Assembly: GCA_021849905.1 (NCBI GenBank)
Contig: JAJZSG010000002.1
Span: forward strand, 1-36,894
Reading direction: 5' to 3'
Source: Pseudomonadota bacterium
GTDB taxonomy: Bacteria > Pseudomonadota > Gammaproteobacteria > Legionellales > Legionellaceae
Length of the DNA: 36,894 nucleotides
Position 1 is the first letter of the stretch; each line of letters starts with the position of its first letter. The notes below the pieces were generated by a model. That model saw only the letters and a list, made by a program, of their open reading frames with translations. It searched no databases and was not told where the DNA came from. A program made the position numbers and the translations under genes. Below, in pieces: positions 8,370 through 19,426 of this stretch.

Positions 8370-11168
8370 ATGGCTAATTATAAAGATACCCTGAATTTAC
8401 CCAATACGACTTTTCCGATGAAGGCAAGTCTTGCTCAACGTGAGCCGCAGATGTTGTCGGAATGGCAACAAAATAGTTTGTATCAGCAGATTCGCAAAGC
8501 AAGAGCAGGTCGTGAACGCTTTATTCTTCATGATGGTCCACCTTATGCGAATGGGCATTTGCATTGTGGACATGCGCTTAATAAAATCTTGAAAGATATT
8601 ATTATCAAATCTAAAACATTAAGTGGTTATGATGCGCCTTTTGTTCCTGGATGGGATTGTCATGGATTGCCTATCGAGCTAAATGTTGAAAAAAAATCAG
8701 GTAAAGCCGGTGTTAAGATAAGTGCGACTGAATTTCGTAAAAAATGTCGAGAGTATGCAGCGACTCAAATTGATATTCAACGAGATGAGTTTCAGCGCTT
8801 AGGTGTGTTGGGTGATTGGCAAAATCCTTATGCAACGATGGATTATTCCTACGAGGCGAATATTATCAGGGCCTTGGGCCAAATCATATCTAACGGTCAC
8901 TTGCATCAAGGGTTTAAACCTGTACATTGGTGTATTGATTGTTCCTCATCACTGGCTGAAGCTGAGGTTGATTACGAAGATAAAGTATCTGCATCCATCG
9001 ACGTTGCATTTTACGCGCTAGATGATTCTGCTTTTATTAAGGCGTTACATGCCTCGCTCCCACAAAAATCCATTGTAGTTCCCATATGGACAACCACCCC
9101 GTGGACATTACCGGCAAATGAAGCGGTCTGTTTGCATCCTGATTTTGATTATACGTTGGTAGATGTGGGTGATCGTTATTTTCTTACCGCATCAGATCGA
9201 TTGGAAGCGGTAATGGATAGATATGGCATTCACGACTTTAGCGCTGTTTGTCATGTCAAGGGTCATCAATTAGAGCATTTATTACTAAAACACCCGTTCT
9301 ACGATCGTCATGTGCCAATCGTCTTAGGCGCGCATGTGACTATCGAGTCGGGAACGGGTTGTGTTCATACTGCACCCGCCCACGGCCCTGACGATTACAA
9401 AGTGGGTTTGGATTATGATCTTCCGCTCGTGAACCCTGTTTTGGCAAATGGTTGTTATGCATCAGATGTGGTTTTATTTGCAGGATTATCTGTTTTAAAG
9501 GTAAACCCTCAGGTGATAGATCTTTTAAGAGAGCGAGATGTTTTATTACATGAGGAGTCTTTAAGTCATAGTTATCCGCATTGTTGGCGTCATAAAACAC
9601 CGGTTATTTTTCGTGCTACACCCCAATGGTTTATTTCCATGGATAATAATGGATTGCGTGACCAATTGCTGAAGCAAATTGATTCAGTGACTTGGGTTCC
9701 TGATTGGGGACAAGCACGAATACAAGATATGATTAAAAAAAGACCTGACTGGTGTATATCAAGACAAAGAGCATGGGGAACACCAATGCCTTTATTTATT
9801 CACAAAGAAACTCGTCAGCTTCATCCAGATACGACTCAATTAATTGAGCAGGTTGCCTTGCGTGTTGAGCAATCAGGTATCGACGCATGGTTTGATCTTG
9901 AGATAACAGATGTCTTGGGTGCGGATGCGAAATGTTATGAAAAAATAAACGATACGCTTGATGTATGGTTTGATTCAGGCGTCTCTCATTTTTGTGTTTT
10001 AAGTAAAGGTGAACAGTTGGGCTTTCCTGCGGATGTTTATTTTGAAGGCTCTGATCAGCATCGTGGCTGGTTTAATTCATCTCTCACTACGGCTGTTGCT
10101 ATGAGCGGTAATCCACCCTATAAAACCGTATTAACACACGGTTACACGGTGGATGCGGAGGGGAAAAAACTATCAAAATCCAAGGGAAATTATGTTGCTT
10201 TGGATAAAATGATAGCACAGCAGGGCGCTGATATTTTACGTTTGTGGGTTGCCTCAACGGATTATCGAAATGAAGTGAGTATTTCTGACGAAATTATTAA
10301 ACGAAATGGAGACGCGTACCGCCGCATTCGAAATACAGCACGATTTTTATTGGCTAATTTATTTGATTTTAATCCTGCAACCGATTGTGTGGCGACGGAT
10401 TTGTTGGTTGAATTGGATCAATGGGCAATTAAGCGGTGCCAAGATTTACAAATCGAGATTTTAGCAGCTTATGAGCAGTATCATTTTCATGTTATTTATC
10501 AGAAAATTCATAATTTTTGTGCGGTTGATTTAGGCAGTTTTTATCTGGATATTATCAAAGACAGGCAATATACAACGCCTGTTAATAGTCTTGCCAGACG
10601 TTCTTGCCAAACGGCTATGTATCATATCGTCCAGGCATTAACACGTTGGTTGGCGCCGATTTTATCTTTTACTGCTGAGGAGATTTGGCGTGCTATTCCA
10701 GGGTATGATGGTAAAACAGTGTTTGTGGAAATGTGGTATCAAGCATGGCCTGTTATTGACTCCGTTGATATGCAAGCCTGGTCACAATTGCAGGCCGTTC
10801 GAATTGATGTGAATAAAGCGTTGGAGGCGACTAGGCAATCGGGTTTGATTGGTTCTGGATTGGCAGCAGACGTTGTGATTTACGCTGAAGACTCGGTGCT
10901 TTCGATTTTAAAACGGTTAGACAATGAATTGCGATTTATGTTGATCACGTCCTCAGCTGTCGTATTACCACTTGATAAACGTCCGACAGATATTCATTTA
11001 AACGACGAGTTAGGGATTGCTATTCAGGTGCAGGCTAGTTCCGCATTGAAATGCGAGCGATGTTGGCATCGGTGCGCTGATGTGGGCGAGCATCTAGAGC
11101 ATCCGGCTTTATGTTTGCGCTGTGTGGATAATATAAGTAGCAATGATGAATTAAGGCGTTTTGCATGA
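8370..11168 (+). CDS. ileS: Isoleucyl-tRNA synthetase
   Basis: [23 protein letters not shown] (HIGH), [10 protein letters not shown] (KMSKS), C-terminal zinc motif [24 protein letters not shown]. Confidence 0.98.
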   Translation: MANYKDTLNLPNTTFPMKASLAQREPQMLSEWQQNSLYQQIRKARAGRERFILHDGPPYANGHLHCGHALNKILKDIIIKSKTLSGYDAPFVPGWDCHGLPIELNVEKKSGKAGVKISATEFRKKCREYAATQIDIQRDEFQRLGVLGDWQNPYATMDYSYEANIIRALGQIISNGHLHQGFKPVHWCIDCSSSLAEAEVDYEDKVSASIDVAFYALDDSAFIKALHASLPQKSIVVPIWTTTPWTLPANEAVCLHPDFDYTLVDVGDRYFLTASDRLEAVMDRYGIHDFSAVCHVKGHQLEHLLLKHPFYDRHVPIVLGAHVTIESGTGCVHTAPAHGPDDYKVGLDYDLPLVNPVLANGCYASDVVLFAGLSVLKVNPQVIDLLRERDVLLHEESLSHSYPHCWRHKTPVIFRATPQWFISMDNNGLRDQLLKQIDSVTWVPDWGQARIQDMIKKRPDWCISRQRAWGTPMPLFIHKETRQLHPDTTQLIEQVALRVEQSGIDAWFDLEITDVLGADAKCYEKINDTLDVWFDSGVSHFCVLSKGEQLGFPADVYFEGSDQHRGWFNSSLTTAVAMSGNPPYKTVLTHGYTVDAEGKKLSKSKGNYVALDKMIAQQGADILRLWVASTDYRNEVSISDEIIKRNGDAYRRIRNTARFLLANLFDFNPATDCVATDLLVELDQWAIKRCQDLQIEILAAYEQYHFHVIYQKIHNFCAVDLGSFYLDIIKDRQYTTPVNSLARRSCQTAMYHIVQALTRWLAPILSFTAEEIWRAIPGYDGKTVFVEMWYQAWPVIDSVDMQAWSQLQAVRIDVNKALEATRQSGLIGSGLAADVVIYAEDSVLSILKRLDNELRFMLITSSAVVLPLDKRPTDIHLNDELGIAIQVQASSALKCERCWHRCADVGEHLEHPALCLRCVDNISSNDELRRFA

Positions 11169-11653
11169 AAAAATGGTATTGGTTTGCTTTAAGTATACTG
11201 GTTATTGTTCTTGATCAAGTCACTAAATATTCGGCTTTGTATTTTTTGATGCCTTACCAACCTGACGTGTTGTTGCCAATGCTTAATTTAACTTTGGCCT
11301 ATAACACTGGAGCTGCGTTTAGTTTTTTAAGTGGAACAGGAGACTGGCATCGCTGGCTTTTTACAGGATTTAGTTCGGTAATGAGTGTTATTTTGGTTTT
11401 TTGGCTGGTGCGCACGCCATTGGTCGCTCGTTTGCAGGTCAGTGCGTTAAGTCTTATTTTAGCCGGTGCTTTGGGCAATTTAATGGATAGGCTTCGGTTA
11501 GGTTATGTCATTGATTTTATTGATGTACACTATAACCATTATCATTGGCCTGTTTTTAACGTGGCGGACAGTGCAATATGTTTGGGTGCGCTTATGTTAT
11601 TTATCGATTTATGCTTGCAAGGTAGGCGAGACCTTCAAGCTAAAAAAATTTAA
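11165..11653 (+). CDS. lspA: Lipoprotein signal peptidase II
   Basis: [70 protein letters not shown] overlap with ileS stop. Confidence 0.97.
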   Translation: MKKWYWFALSILVIVLDQVTKYSALYFLMPYQPDVLLPMLNLTLAYNTGAAFSFLSGTGDWHRWLFTGFSSVMSVILVFWLVRTPLVARLQVSALSLILAGALGNLMDRLRLGYVIDFIDVHYNHYHWPVFNVADSAICLGALMLFIDLCLQGRRDLQAKKI

Positions 11654-12999
11654 CGGATTTGTTTGTAATTAGTAATAAATGGAACCATTCCAATGGCAAG
11701 GCCACCGATACCCACCATGTTTGTTACCCAATCAAAGGTTGATATACTGAAGAGAGCAATATAAATTAAAAATAGTGAGCTAAGAATAGGCCACAAGACG
11801 TAAATTAATCCTTCCATAATGCCATTCCATTTTAAGCGATAGTACCATGCGCAAGCAAAGCCGGTCAGACTGTAATAGAACGCGACTTGAAACCCAATGG
11901 CTTTGACGGAATCTTGAATAATAATACTAACTGTTGTAAACCAGGATGATAAAAATAAAAACACTATCCCTATGATCCAAATAAACACGATGCCGACCCA
12001 AGGTGTATTTCTGGAGTGGTGTATCGTTGCATACCGTTTGTGTAATACACCATCACGACTTTTAGCAAATAAAGTTCGTGTGAATTGTAAAATAGTTGTT
12101 TCCAGTGTTCCTACCGAACTTAAAACAACCGCCAAAACAGCGAGATAGCTCCAGGGTCTGGGAAATATTTTATCTGCGATGGTAAACAGGATGTTTGTTC
12201 CTGCCTGTTGAATTTCATGATCATTCAGTACTAATAATGCTGAGATAAAAAAGCACATCATAATCACCATGATGATGATAACGGACCATAACGCACCCCA
12301 TCCCGGTGCAAATTTTGCATTTTGTGTTTCTTCGTTTAAGTTTAATGTGACATCCCATCCCCAAAAAAGAAAAACCGCAGTTAATGCACCTGTTGCAAAT
12401 GAATGAGGAGTAAAATCTGTAATAGAGAACCAGTTGATTGACACCTCATGTGCCGGTAGATGTGAAAACTGAATGATGCTTCCGATAATAATAGCGATTA
12501 AGATGATCATTTCAGTACCTGTCATGAGTACTTGAAGATAACTTGCCGATTTTATTCCTTTGAATAAAATGGCTGAAATGACAGTTAACCACAATGCCGC
12601 AACAAAAGTAACCCAACCCGGCATATTAGCAAGCTTAGGTTCGATGAGCAGTAAGGTTGCTGTTGCAGCAGGGATTGATCCAGAAACCATAAAAACCGCA
12701 GAGCAAACTAAAAGCGCCCAACCCGCAAAAAATCCGAGTGTAGGATTAAAAATTACGCTGATCCACGCATATGATGCACCTGCATTTGTATTTATTTTGT
12801 TTAAATTTAAAAAGGCTAATGTAATACCAAATAATAATATACCGCAATAAAGCACACTGGCTGGTGCCAGGGTATGAACGGAGGCGACTAAGGTGCTGGT
12901 TACAGCAGATACACTAAATGCTGGGGCGGCACCCGCAACACCCATAATAATCGACTCATTAATTCCAAGCGAATTTCCAGCAAGACTACTTTTGTTCAT
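11650..12999 (-). CDS. APC-family amino acid permease
   Basis: About 12 hydrophobic segments with APC motifs (NTNAGASYAWISVIFNPTLGFFAGW, LFWGWDVTLNLNEETQNA). Start MNKSSLAGNSLG preferred over the longer ORF-track start at 13023. Confidence 0.85.
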   Translation of the reverse strand: MNKSSLAGNSLGINESIIMGVAGAAPAFSVSAVTSTLVASVHTLAPASVLYCGILLFGITLAFLNLNKINTNAGASYAWISVIFNPTLGFFAGWALLVCSAVFMVSGSIPAATATLLLIEPKLANMPGWVTFVAALWLTVISAILFKGIKSASYLQVLMTGTEMIILIAIIIGSIIQFSHLPAHEVSINWFSITDFTPHSFATGALTAVFLFWGWDVTLNLNEETQNAKFAPGWGALWSVIIIMVIMMCFFISALLVLNDHEIQQAGTNILFTIADKIFPRPWSYLAVLAVVLSSVGTLETTILQFTRTLFAKSRDGVLHKRYATIHHSRNTPWVGIVFIWIIGIVFLFLSSWFTTVSIIIQDSVKAIGFQVAFYYSLTGFACAWYYRLKWNGIMEGLIYVLWPILSSLFLIYIALFSISTFDWVTNMVGIGGLAIGMVPFITNYKQIR

Positions 13000-13106
13000 G
13001 ATTTTTCCGATTCTACGAAACAATATGACCTTGAGTCATTGTCCTTAATGCTACGTCCCCAGATTTCTTCGCGAAAGCCAGTACTAGCGGTCAAGACCAA
13101 AAACGA

Positions 13107-13700
13107 TTAGTTCAACGTGGATAATGCGTCACTTAACGATTGTAAATGCTGAATGTCGGGATTATTAATACTAACGGCTCTAACGGATGGCAGGTTTAAA
13201 AATAATTCGGCATCTTCCCATTCTATTTCACCAGGATATAAGCTTAACAAAGGGATGGATTTATTTAAGAGCGTACAAAAAGCCAGATTAGCAGGAAAAG
13301 GTCTGACCTGTTGGCATCCCATCTCCATGGCACCCATCGCTTCAGATAGTGTTGCAACACCGGGTATGTAATTTATATCGTATACTGCTGCTGTTTGAGC
13401 AATTGACGGTAAAAAACCGGGGCTAGTGATAAAGTGTACGCCTGCCTGATAGCAGGCTTCAAGTTGCGGTATGTTAATGATATTACTGGCTCCTATTTGT
13501 AACATAGGGAAATCATTTAACACGTCGGATAAAATTTTCTTCTCAACACAGTTAATTTCAACAACAGAAAAACCAATATCGGCAATGTATTTGAGCTTTT
13601 TAAGAAGAAGGGTATCAACATCAAGTGTAATAATAATCGATTGAGATCCTATCAGCTTATCCATCAACATTGTAATTTCCCGCAAACAGCTACAAAGCAC
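13107..13700 (-). CDS. KDPG/KHG aldolase (Eda)-fold protein, probably catalytically degenerate
   Basis: Aligns by eye with Eda: VVEIN, LQIGASN, CYQAGVHFITSPGF, PGVATLSEAMGAMEMG, QQVRPFPAN. True start may be the internal MLMDKLIGSQS (13670). Confidence 0.75.
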   Translation of the reverse strand: MLCSCLREITMLMDKLIGSQSIIITLDVDTLLLKKLKYIADIGFSVVEINCVEKKILSDVLNDFPMLQIGASNIINIPQLEACYQAGVHFITSPGFLPSIAQTAAVYDINYIPGVATLSEAMGAMEMGCQQVRPFPANLAFCTLLNKSIPLLSLYPGEIEWEDAELFLNLPSVRAVSINNPDIQHLQSLSDALSTLN

Positions 13701-13895
13701 TCATCTTAAAATGATTGTATTGACTAAGCAATAGGGTTTTAAATAAATTAATTTGCCAAGATGAATAATAATAGTGCATAATATCCATTCTTTAGAATGT
13801 AATAAGGTAATGTCTTTTTGGCTACAGGGTTGATTCCTTAGGGTATCTTGAGTGAAAAATGATTTATTACCAAACAAAAAGGACGCCTATTATTT

Positions 13896-14969
13896 ATGAA
13901 AAATAATTCCTCTATTTTTTTTATGTTTTTGTCGATTTTTTTCTATCTTGCACCTGCACATGCTGTAAAATTACACGAGATGTTGCCTGACGAACGAAAC
14001 ACGGTTGAGACTTTTCAAAAAGCGTCACCAAAAGTAGTTTATGTTCATCGTCTAACGGCGGTTTTATCGCATGCTCACAAGCCGCCGCAGGTTGTGCCTA
14101 GTGGCGCAGGGTCAGGCATTATTTGGGATAATAAGGGACATATTGTTACTAATTTTCACGTTATTCAAGGCGCTGATTTATTTACGGTCAGTATCGGTAA
14201 AATGACTGTTCCTGCAAAGGTGGTTGGTTTTGAACCCAGAAAAGACATTGCCGTATTACAATTAAAATCGACTAAAGCCATTTCGGCCTTAAAATCCTTT
14301 AAGCCTTTTGAAGTGGGTCATACACGTGATCTGATGGTGGGGCAAAAAGCTATCGCAATTGGAAATCCGTTCGGGTTTGATCACAGCTTGACTGTTGGTG
14401 TGGTTTCAGCATTGGGACGGCAAGTTCCCGGTGTTGGAGGTGTTTCTATCCATGACATGATCCAGACTGATGCATCAGTCAACCCAGGTAATTCAGGTGG
14501 TCCTTTACTAGACAGTGCAGGGCGTTTGATTGGCATGAATACGGTTATTTATTCTCAGTCAGGAAACTCTGCCGGTGTAGGTTTTGCAGTACCTGCTGAT
14601 GAAATTGAGCATGTCGTTAATCAAATTATCAAGCAAGGGCGTGTTTCACTTGCAGGTATTGGGATCGCACCCACTGATCCTCTGCGAGCCGCACGTTTGG
14701 GTGTGAAACAAGGAATTTTAATTGAAGATATTCTCCCCAAAACGCCTGCGGTAACGGCAGGACTTCGTAAAACACACCGAAGTCATTTTGGACAAATTGT
14801 TTTAGGCGATGTAATTATAGCTTTAAACGGCCATGGTGTTACAGATTATGATTCGTTTTATAACTTATTGACTAATGTAAAAGTTGGTGATGATGTCACG
14901 CTTACCGTGTTGAGAGATGGGCAGCGTATCTATCATCGGATCAAAACCATTGATATCGCTGCGTTATAG
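13896..14969 (+). CDS. Periplasmic HtrA/Deg-type serine protease with one PDZ domain
   Basis: Signal peptide; triad motifs TNFHVIQGAD (H), KDIAVLQL (D), NPGNSGGPLLD (S); one C-terminal PDZ (LGDVIIALNGHGVTDYDSFYNLL). Confidence 0.92.
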   Translation: MKNNSSIFFMFLSIFFYLAPAHAVKLHEMLPDERNTVETFQKASPKVVYVHRLTAVLSHAHKPPQVVPSGAGSGIIWDNKGHIVTNFHVIQGADLFTVSIGKMTVPAKVVGFEPRKDIAVLQLKSTKAISALKSFKPFEVGHTRDLMVGQKAIAIGNPFGFDHSLTVGVVSALGRQVPGVGGVSIHDMIQTDASVNPGNSGGPLLDSAGRLIGMNTVIYSQSGNSAGVGFAVPADEIEHVVNQIIKQGRVSLAGIGIAPTDPLRAARLGVKQGILIEDILPKTPAVTAGLRKTHRSHFGQIVLGDVIIALNGHGVTDYDSFYNLLTNVKVGDDVTLTVLRDGQRIYHRIKTIDIAAL

Positions 14970-14995
14970 GATTCAATGGGTTAATTATTTACACG

Positions 14996-15021
14996 TCACC
15001 CCGACGCATCACTTGGGGTGA
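14996..15021. repeat. Intergenic hairpin TCACCCC-(12 nt)-GGGGTGA
   Basis: 7-bp perfect stem between the htrA-like gene and the 523-aa ORF; similar core to the hairpin at 16628-16658. Confidence 0.4.
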
Positions 15022-15046
15022 GGGGTTATCAAACTTGGAGCAAACA

Positions 15047-16606
15047 ATGCAACGAAACAGTAATTCATATGACTATGAGCGAGTGCCGGGCGCATTTGAA
15101 TCAAGTGCTTTACGTTATTCCCGCAATTATGCGCGTAAAAAAAACTCAAATCAGTCTAATTTTACCAGGGAGTCTGACGTTAACTCATCACAGAGCTTAG
15201 CCAGTTGGATTGCCTCTTGGTGGGGTGGCAGTGAGGTATCCACATCTCAAACACAACCGGTATTGGAGTCAACGGTACAGGCTGCGGTTATTGATGTACA
15301 GGCTGATATTGACAGGTTAACTGCACGCGAGCAATTTGATATTATTTTAAATGCCTTTAGCGGAACACCTGAAATAAATACTTCTGATGAAATAAGTTTG
15401 AATGGTCTTGTTGCGCAGTTGCAGCATCATTCGAACACGATAGAGATATTCCAAGACACGACACTGGTTCATTTGATTAACGAGTTTGCTTTGGATATTA
15501 ATCGCATTGAATCAGGTGAATTGACGCAATTGTCTATTGCCTATGAAGATAGTGAAGGGTTAACACAAATTTTGCATACGGATCTGAATCATTTACTTTC
15601 AGATAACGCGGTAGAGATGTTAATGCAATTACTGTTACAACGTTTTCATCTTGGACAGGGTATTTTGTTTTTCAAGGCAACATCACCAATGCAAGCAGCA
15701 GCCTTAGATTTGTTTGTGTCATCTGGGCAACTGCTTGGCGCACCACTAGACTGGCAAAGAGTTACTAATAGCCTAACGTTTTTAGCTAACCATAATGAAA
15801 TAACACATGCTCAGATGAGTGTAATGCCTTATTCAAGCGAATTGATTATTCCTAATCTGGATATGTTACATGATTTATCAAGACAATACGCGCCTTCGCC
15901 GGAAAGTCAACAATTAACCAACATTCCTAACCGTATGTTACGTTTTATAGGAACTTATATTCTTGCCAGTCGTACATTGGCTTCTCCTGCTTTATTAAGG
16001 GGACTTCTGCGTAATCACCCTGACATTCTTCAGCAACGTTTGTTGATTCAAAATAGTCAACAGGTAGTGCCAGGCATATTGTTAGGTAATCTTGATGTGT
16101 TTACTCAAAGATTGACTATGTATCATGTGCCTAGTCATGAGGCTCGGGTCGCTGATTTAGATGATTACATACAGGAATTTCGAGTGCTTGTGACTCAAAT
16201 CAGCGCTTTGGTTAATACGCCCAATTGTCGAATTCAAAATCAAGATGCTACCAATCAGTTGGTTGAAACACTAAATAACAAGATGAATGCGTTTGAATTG
16301 AATCCATGTCATTATGAACTGATTAAAATGAAATCAGACATTCAAGCGGCCTTTTCTCAAGCAGAAGCCATTTTTGAAAATGAACCGGGTATTTGGCGAG
16401 AGTATGTGATGCCAGTGATAAATAGCGTGATTTCTCTGTTGAACCAGTGCTTGGAGTTGATTCGTGTTCCAACGCGTTATCATTGTGAATTGTTCAAGCC
16501 TGAGCCCACCTTGATGCAACGTGCATTGGTCGCGTCTAACATTAAACCGAATCTGTTAGACGATGAAAATGGGTTGATTTCAAAAATGGATGCGTTGCTG
16601 ATTTAA
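15047..16606 (+). CDS. Hypothetical protein of about 519 aa, no recognised family
   Basis: Long ORF; GGAG SD just upstream of ATG 15047 (the ORF-track start 15035 is a TTG overlapping that SD). Polar N-terminus and helical-looking body. Confidence 0.8.
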   Translation: MQRNSNSYDYERVPGAFESSALRYSRNYARKKNSNQSNFTRESDVNSSQSLASWIASWWGGSEVSTSQTQPVLESTVQAAVIDVQADIDRLTAREQFDIILNAFSGTPEINTSDEISLNGLVAQLQHHSNTIEIFQDTTLVHLINEFALDINRIESGELTQLSIAYEDSEGLTQILHTDLNHLLSDNAVEMLMQLLLQRFHLGQGILFFKATSPMQAAALDLFVSSGQLLGAPLDWQRVTNSLTFLANHNEITHAQMSVMPYSSELIIPNLDMLHDLSRQYAPSPESQQLTNIPNRMLRFIGTYILASRTLASPALLRGLLRNHPDILQQRLLIQNSQQVVPGILLGNLDVFTQRLTMYHVPSHEARVADLDDYIQEFRVLVTQISALVNTPNCRIQNQDATNQLVETLNNKMNAFELNPCHYELIKMKSDIQAAFSQAEAIFENEPGIWREYVMPVINSVISLLNQCLELIRVPTRYHCELFKPEPTLMQRALVASNIKPNLLDDENGLISKMDALLI

Positions 16607-16627
16607 AATTATTTTTTAACAGATTAA

Positions 16628-16658
16628 ACGTCATCCCTCGCCATGTTGGGGATGACGT
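16628..16658. repeat. Intergenic hairpin ACGTCATCCC-(11 nt)-GGGATGACGT, possible bidirectional terminator/REP
   Basis: Perfect 10-bp inverted repeat between convergent genes. Confidence 0.5.
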
Positions 16659-16661
16659 ACC

Positions 16662-18671
16662 TCACCAAATTACACATCGGTTTTTATTAACCATAGGACT
16701 ATTTTCAGGTATATTAAATACGCGTTTAAAAGACGGCATGTTCGCTAACGTTCCATTGACTCGATACCGAGCTGGAGGGTGAGGATCTACCGTAATTAAA
16801 AGACGTGCTTGTTCCGGTCGAGTACTGTTTGCCCACACATGAGCCATGCCTAAGAAAAATTGTTGATCGGGTGTAAATCCATGGATTGTTTTTGCATTTT
16901 TGTAAGCACCGGATTCACGAAAAGCACGATAGGCCAAAGTCATTCCCCCTAAATCAGCTGTCGCTTCCCCTGCAACCAGCTCACCTTTAACGGGTAAATC
17001 ATCGTCTATTTTATAGGATGAAAATTGTTTGATAATACAGGCCGTGGCTTCTTTGAATTTTTTAAGGTCTTCGGGTGCCCACCAATTATTTAAATTGCCT
17101 TGAGCGTCAAATTGAGCACCTTGATCGTCAAAGCCATGCGTGATTTCATGGCCGATTATTGCGCCAATGGAGCCATAATTAACAGCCAGCGGTGCATTGG
17201 GATCAAAAAAGGGCGGTTGTAATATGCCCATGGGGAAATTAATGCTGTTCATCGATGGATTGTAATAGGCATTAATGGTTTGGGGTGACATTTCCCATTC
17301 AGTTTTGTCGACTGGTTTTCCAATTTTATTAAGATCTCGCTTCACCAAAAACTCATTTGCGCGCATAACGTTTAATACATAGGGGCCTCTATCGATGACT
17401 AAACTGGAATAATCTCGCCATGTGTCTGGATAGCCTACTCGTTCTTCCATGACGGCTAATTTAACAAGGGCTGCTTTTCGGGTTGCAGGCGTCATCCAGG
17501 GGAGTGTTTTTAAATCTTCTTCTAATGCATGACGTATGGTCTTCATAATCTCTAAAACTTGTTTTTTTGCGGCTGCTGAAAAATAGGTCTGGACATATAA
17601 TTGACCTATAGCAAATCCTAAAGCGGACTCTTCTTCGTTAACAACACGCTTCCAACGTGGTTGTATTTTTTTTGCGCCAGTTAACGCCTGAACCAAGTCA
17701 AAATTTTCCTTAACAAAGGGGGTTGATAAATAGGGTGCAAGGGTATGCAGTAGCTGTGCGCGCAAATAGAGCTTCCATTCGTTGTTTGAATGGGTTTTTA
17801 ATGATTTATTCATGGCTTTGATGAAATCAGGCATGGCCACATTGAGTTGTTTTATTTCCGGGTGTCCCACAGCTGTAAAATAAGTAGACCATGAAAAATT
17901 CGGTGATAGTGTTTCTAGTTGCGTTACGCTCATCATGTGATAAATGGCTTTTGGATCACGAAGGGCTGCTTGTGATAAAGATGCTTTTGCAAGTGTTGTT
18001 TCAATTTCAACAACAGAGTCCGCTTCGTCATCGGCTTGCTCTGCATTTTCTCCTAATAAAATAAAGAAATCAGAGATATGAACACCGTAATCTTCGCGGA
18101 TTTTTTGGAAATTGGGGTCGTCTTTGATGTAATAATCTCTGTCCGGGAGTCCCAGTCCGCCTTGTTCAATAGCTGCAATCACCTGGTTACTGTCTTGAAA
18201 ATCCTGCATGCTCCCAAATTTAAACAAGACATTTACCCCTAAAAGATGCAAGTGGGCTATTTCATTAATCAAATCATCTTGACTTCGAATGTTTTCAATT
18301 CGGGCAAGCTCTTCTTTTAAGGGATTGATTCCAAGTTTATTGATATTGGCTTCATCCATACCACTGTAATAAAAGTCGCCAACTTTTTGTTCAATACTTC
18401 CGGGTTTGGCTTGCGGGTTTGCTGATGCTGATAACAGTATTTTTTTAATATTCTGTTGTGTTTTTTCCTGCAAAACATGAAATGCGCTCCAACTGGCATA
18501 TTCAGGCGGTATGGGATTTTGTTCTTGCCATGTTCCATTAGCATAGCCATAAAAATTTTGTTCAATCGAAATATTTTTGTCCAGCCAATCCAGATTTAAC
18601 GGATCAACGATGGAACTTGCAAAGAGTGTGCAGCAGGTGAGGCTTGTAAAAAACAACGGTATTAATCGCAT
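16662..18671 (-). CDS. pepO: M13-family zinc metallopeptidase (PepO / neprilysin-like) with signal peptide
   Basis: HEXXH in [49 protein letters not shown], terminal CVIW. Confidence 0.95.
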   Translation of the reverse strand: MRLIPLFFTSLTCCTLFASSIVDPLNLDWLDKNISIEQNFYGYANGTWQEQNPIPPEYASWSAFHVLQEKTQQNIKKILLSASANPQAKPGSIEQKVGDFYYSGMDEANINKLGINPLKEELARIENIRSQDDLINEIAHLHLLGVNVLFKFGSMQDFQDSNQVIAAIEQGGLGLPDRDYYIKDDPNFQKIREDYGVHISDFFILLGENAEQADDEADSVVEIETTLAKASLSQAALRDPKAIYHMMSVTQLETLSPNFSWSTYFTAVGHPEIKQLNVAMPDFIKAMNKSLKTHSNNEWKLYLRAQLLHTLAPYLSTPFVKENFDLVQALTGAKKIQPRWKRVVNEEESALGFAIGQLYVQTYFSAAAKKQVLEIMKTIRHALEEDLKTLPWMTPATRKAALVKLAVMEERVGYPDTWRDYSSLVIDRGPYVLNVMRANEFLVKRDLNKIGKPVDKTEWEMSPQTINAYYNPSMNSINFPMGILQPPFFDPNAPLAVNYGSIGAIIGHEITHGFDDQGAQFDAQGNLNNWWAPEDLKKFKEATACIIKQFSSYKIDDDLPVKGELVAGEATADLGGMTLAYRAFRESGAYKNAKTIHGFTPDQQFFLGMAHVWANSTRPEQARLLITVDPHPPARYRVNGTLANMPSFKRVFNIPENSPMVNKNRCVIW

Positions 18672-19288
18672 CCGTATTGCTCCTGATAAAGTTGCAGTCG
18701 CTTGAGCTGTTGGTGTTCACCAAGCCGATGCAGGTACTCCATTAAATCAAACAAGGTAATAATTGAAAAAACTTGAATGCCTTGTTTTTGTATGTCTTGA
18801 AGGGTTGATTGGCCTGCTTCGCCGCGCTCACATCTATCTAATGCTATAACGACAGCGACCAGATTGCCACCATTTGTCTGGATGAGCTGTTGTGCTTCAC
18901 GAAAAGCAGTCCCTGCTGTAATCACGTCGTCAATAATCACGGTGTTGCCCGTTAGTGGCGAGCCAATCAATTGCCCGCCCTCGCCATGTGATTTAATTTC
19001 TTTGCGATTAAAGGTAACCGTTGTTTCTATACCTGATTCGGCTAAAGCGACTGACGTTGCTGTCGCAAGAGGCAATCCTTTGTATGCAGGCCCAAACAAA
19101 TGTTGAAAATCAAGGTGATTATTTATCAAAACATCCGCATAAAACCGGCCTAATTTTCGAAGCGCATGCCCATGGTAGAATAATCCAGCATTAAAAAAAT
19201 AAGGGCTAATGCGTCCTGATTTGAGTGTAAACTCTCCAAATTTAAGCACATTGCACTTAAATGCTAGACGTATAAAGTCATCTTTCAT
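18662..19288 (-). CDS. pyrE: Orotate phosphoribosyltransferase
   Basis: [67 protein letters not shown]. Confidence 0.97.
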   Translation of the reverse strand: MKDDFIRLAFKCNVLKFGEFTLKSGRISPYFFNAGLFYHGHALRKLGRFYADVLINNHLDFQHLFGPAYKGLPLATATSVALAESGIETTVTFNRKEIKSHGEGGQLIGSPLTGNTVIIDDVITAGTAFREAQQLIQTNGGNLVAVVIALDRCERGEAGQSTLQDIQKQGIQVFSIITLFDLMEYLHRLGEHQQLKRLQLYQEQYGCD

Positions 19289-19426
19289 TATATTTTCCTG
19301 AAGTTTTTTAAAAATATTAACATTTTATAAAAAAATGCTATGCTAAAGTCTTGGTATGGTTTACTGTAATAATTGATGTTTTCATCCTATTACGAACAGA
19401 TGGATAAATAAAGCGAGGATATGGAC

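Noticed and set aside
9340-9600. 86-aa minus-strand ORF in ileS
   Set aside because: Antisense to a conserved ileS region; no supporting signal.
12560-12850. 96-aa plus-strand ORF inside the APC permease
   Set aside because: Antisense to a clear multi-TM transporter.
16662-18671. C-terminal CVIW of the M13 peptidase as a CaaX-like prenylation box
   Set aside because: The terminal C-x-x-W is a conserved feature of M13 peptidases (neprilysin-type), so it needs no prenylation explanation.
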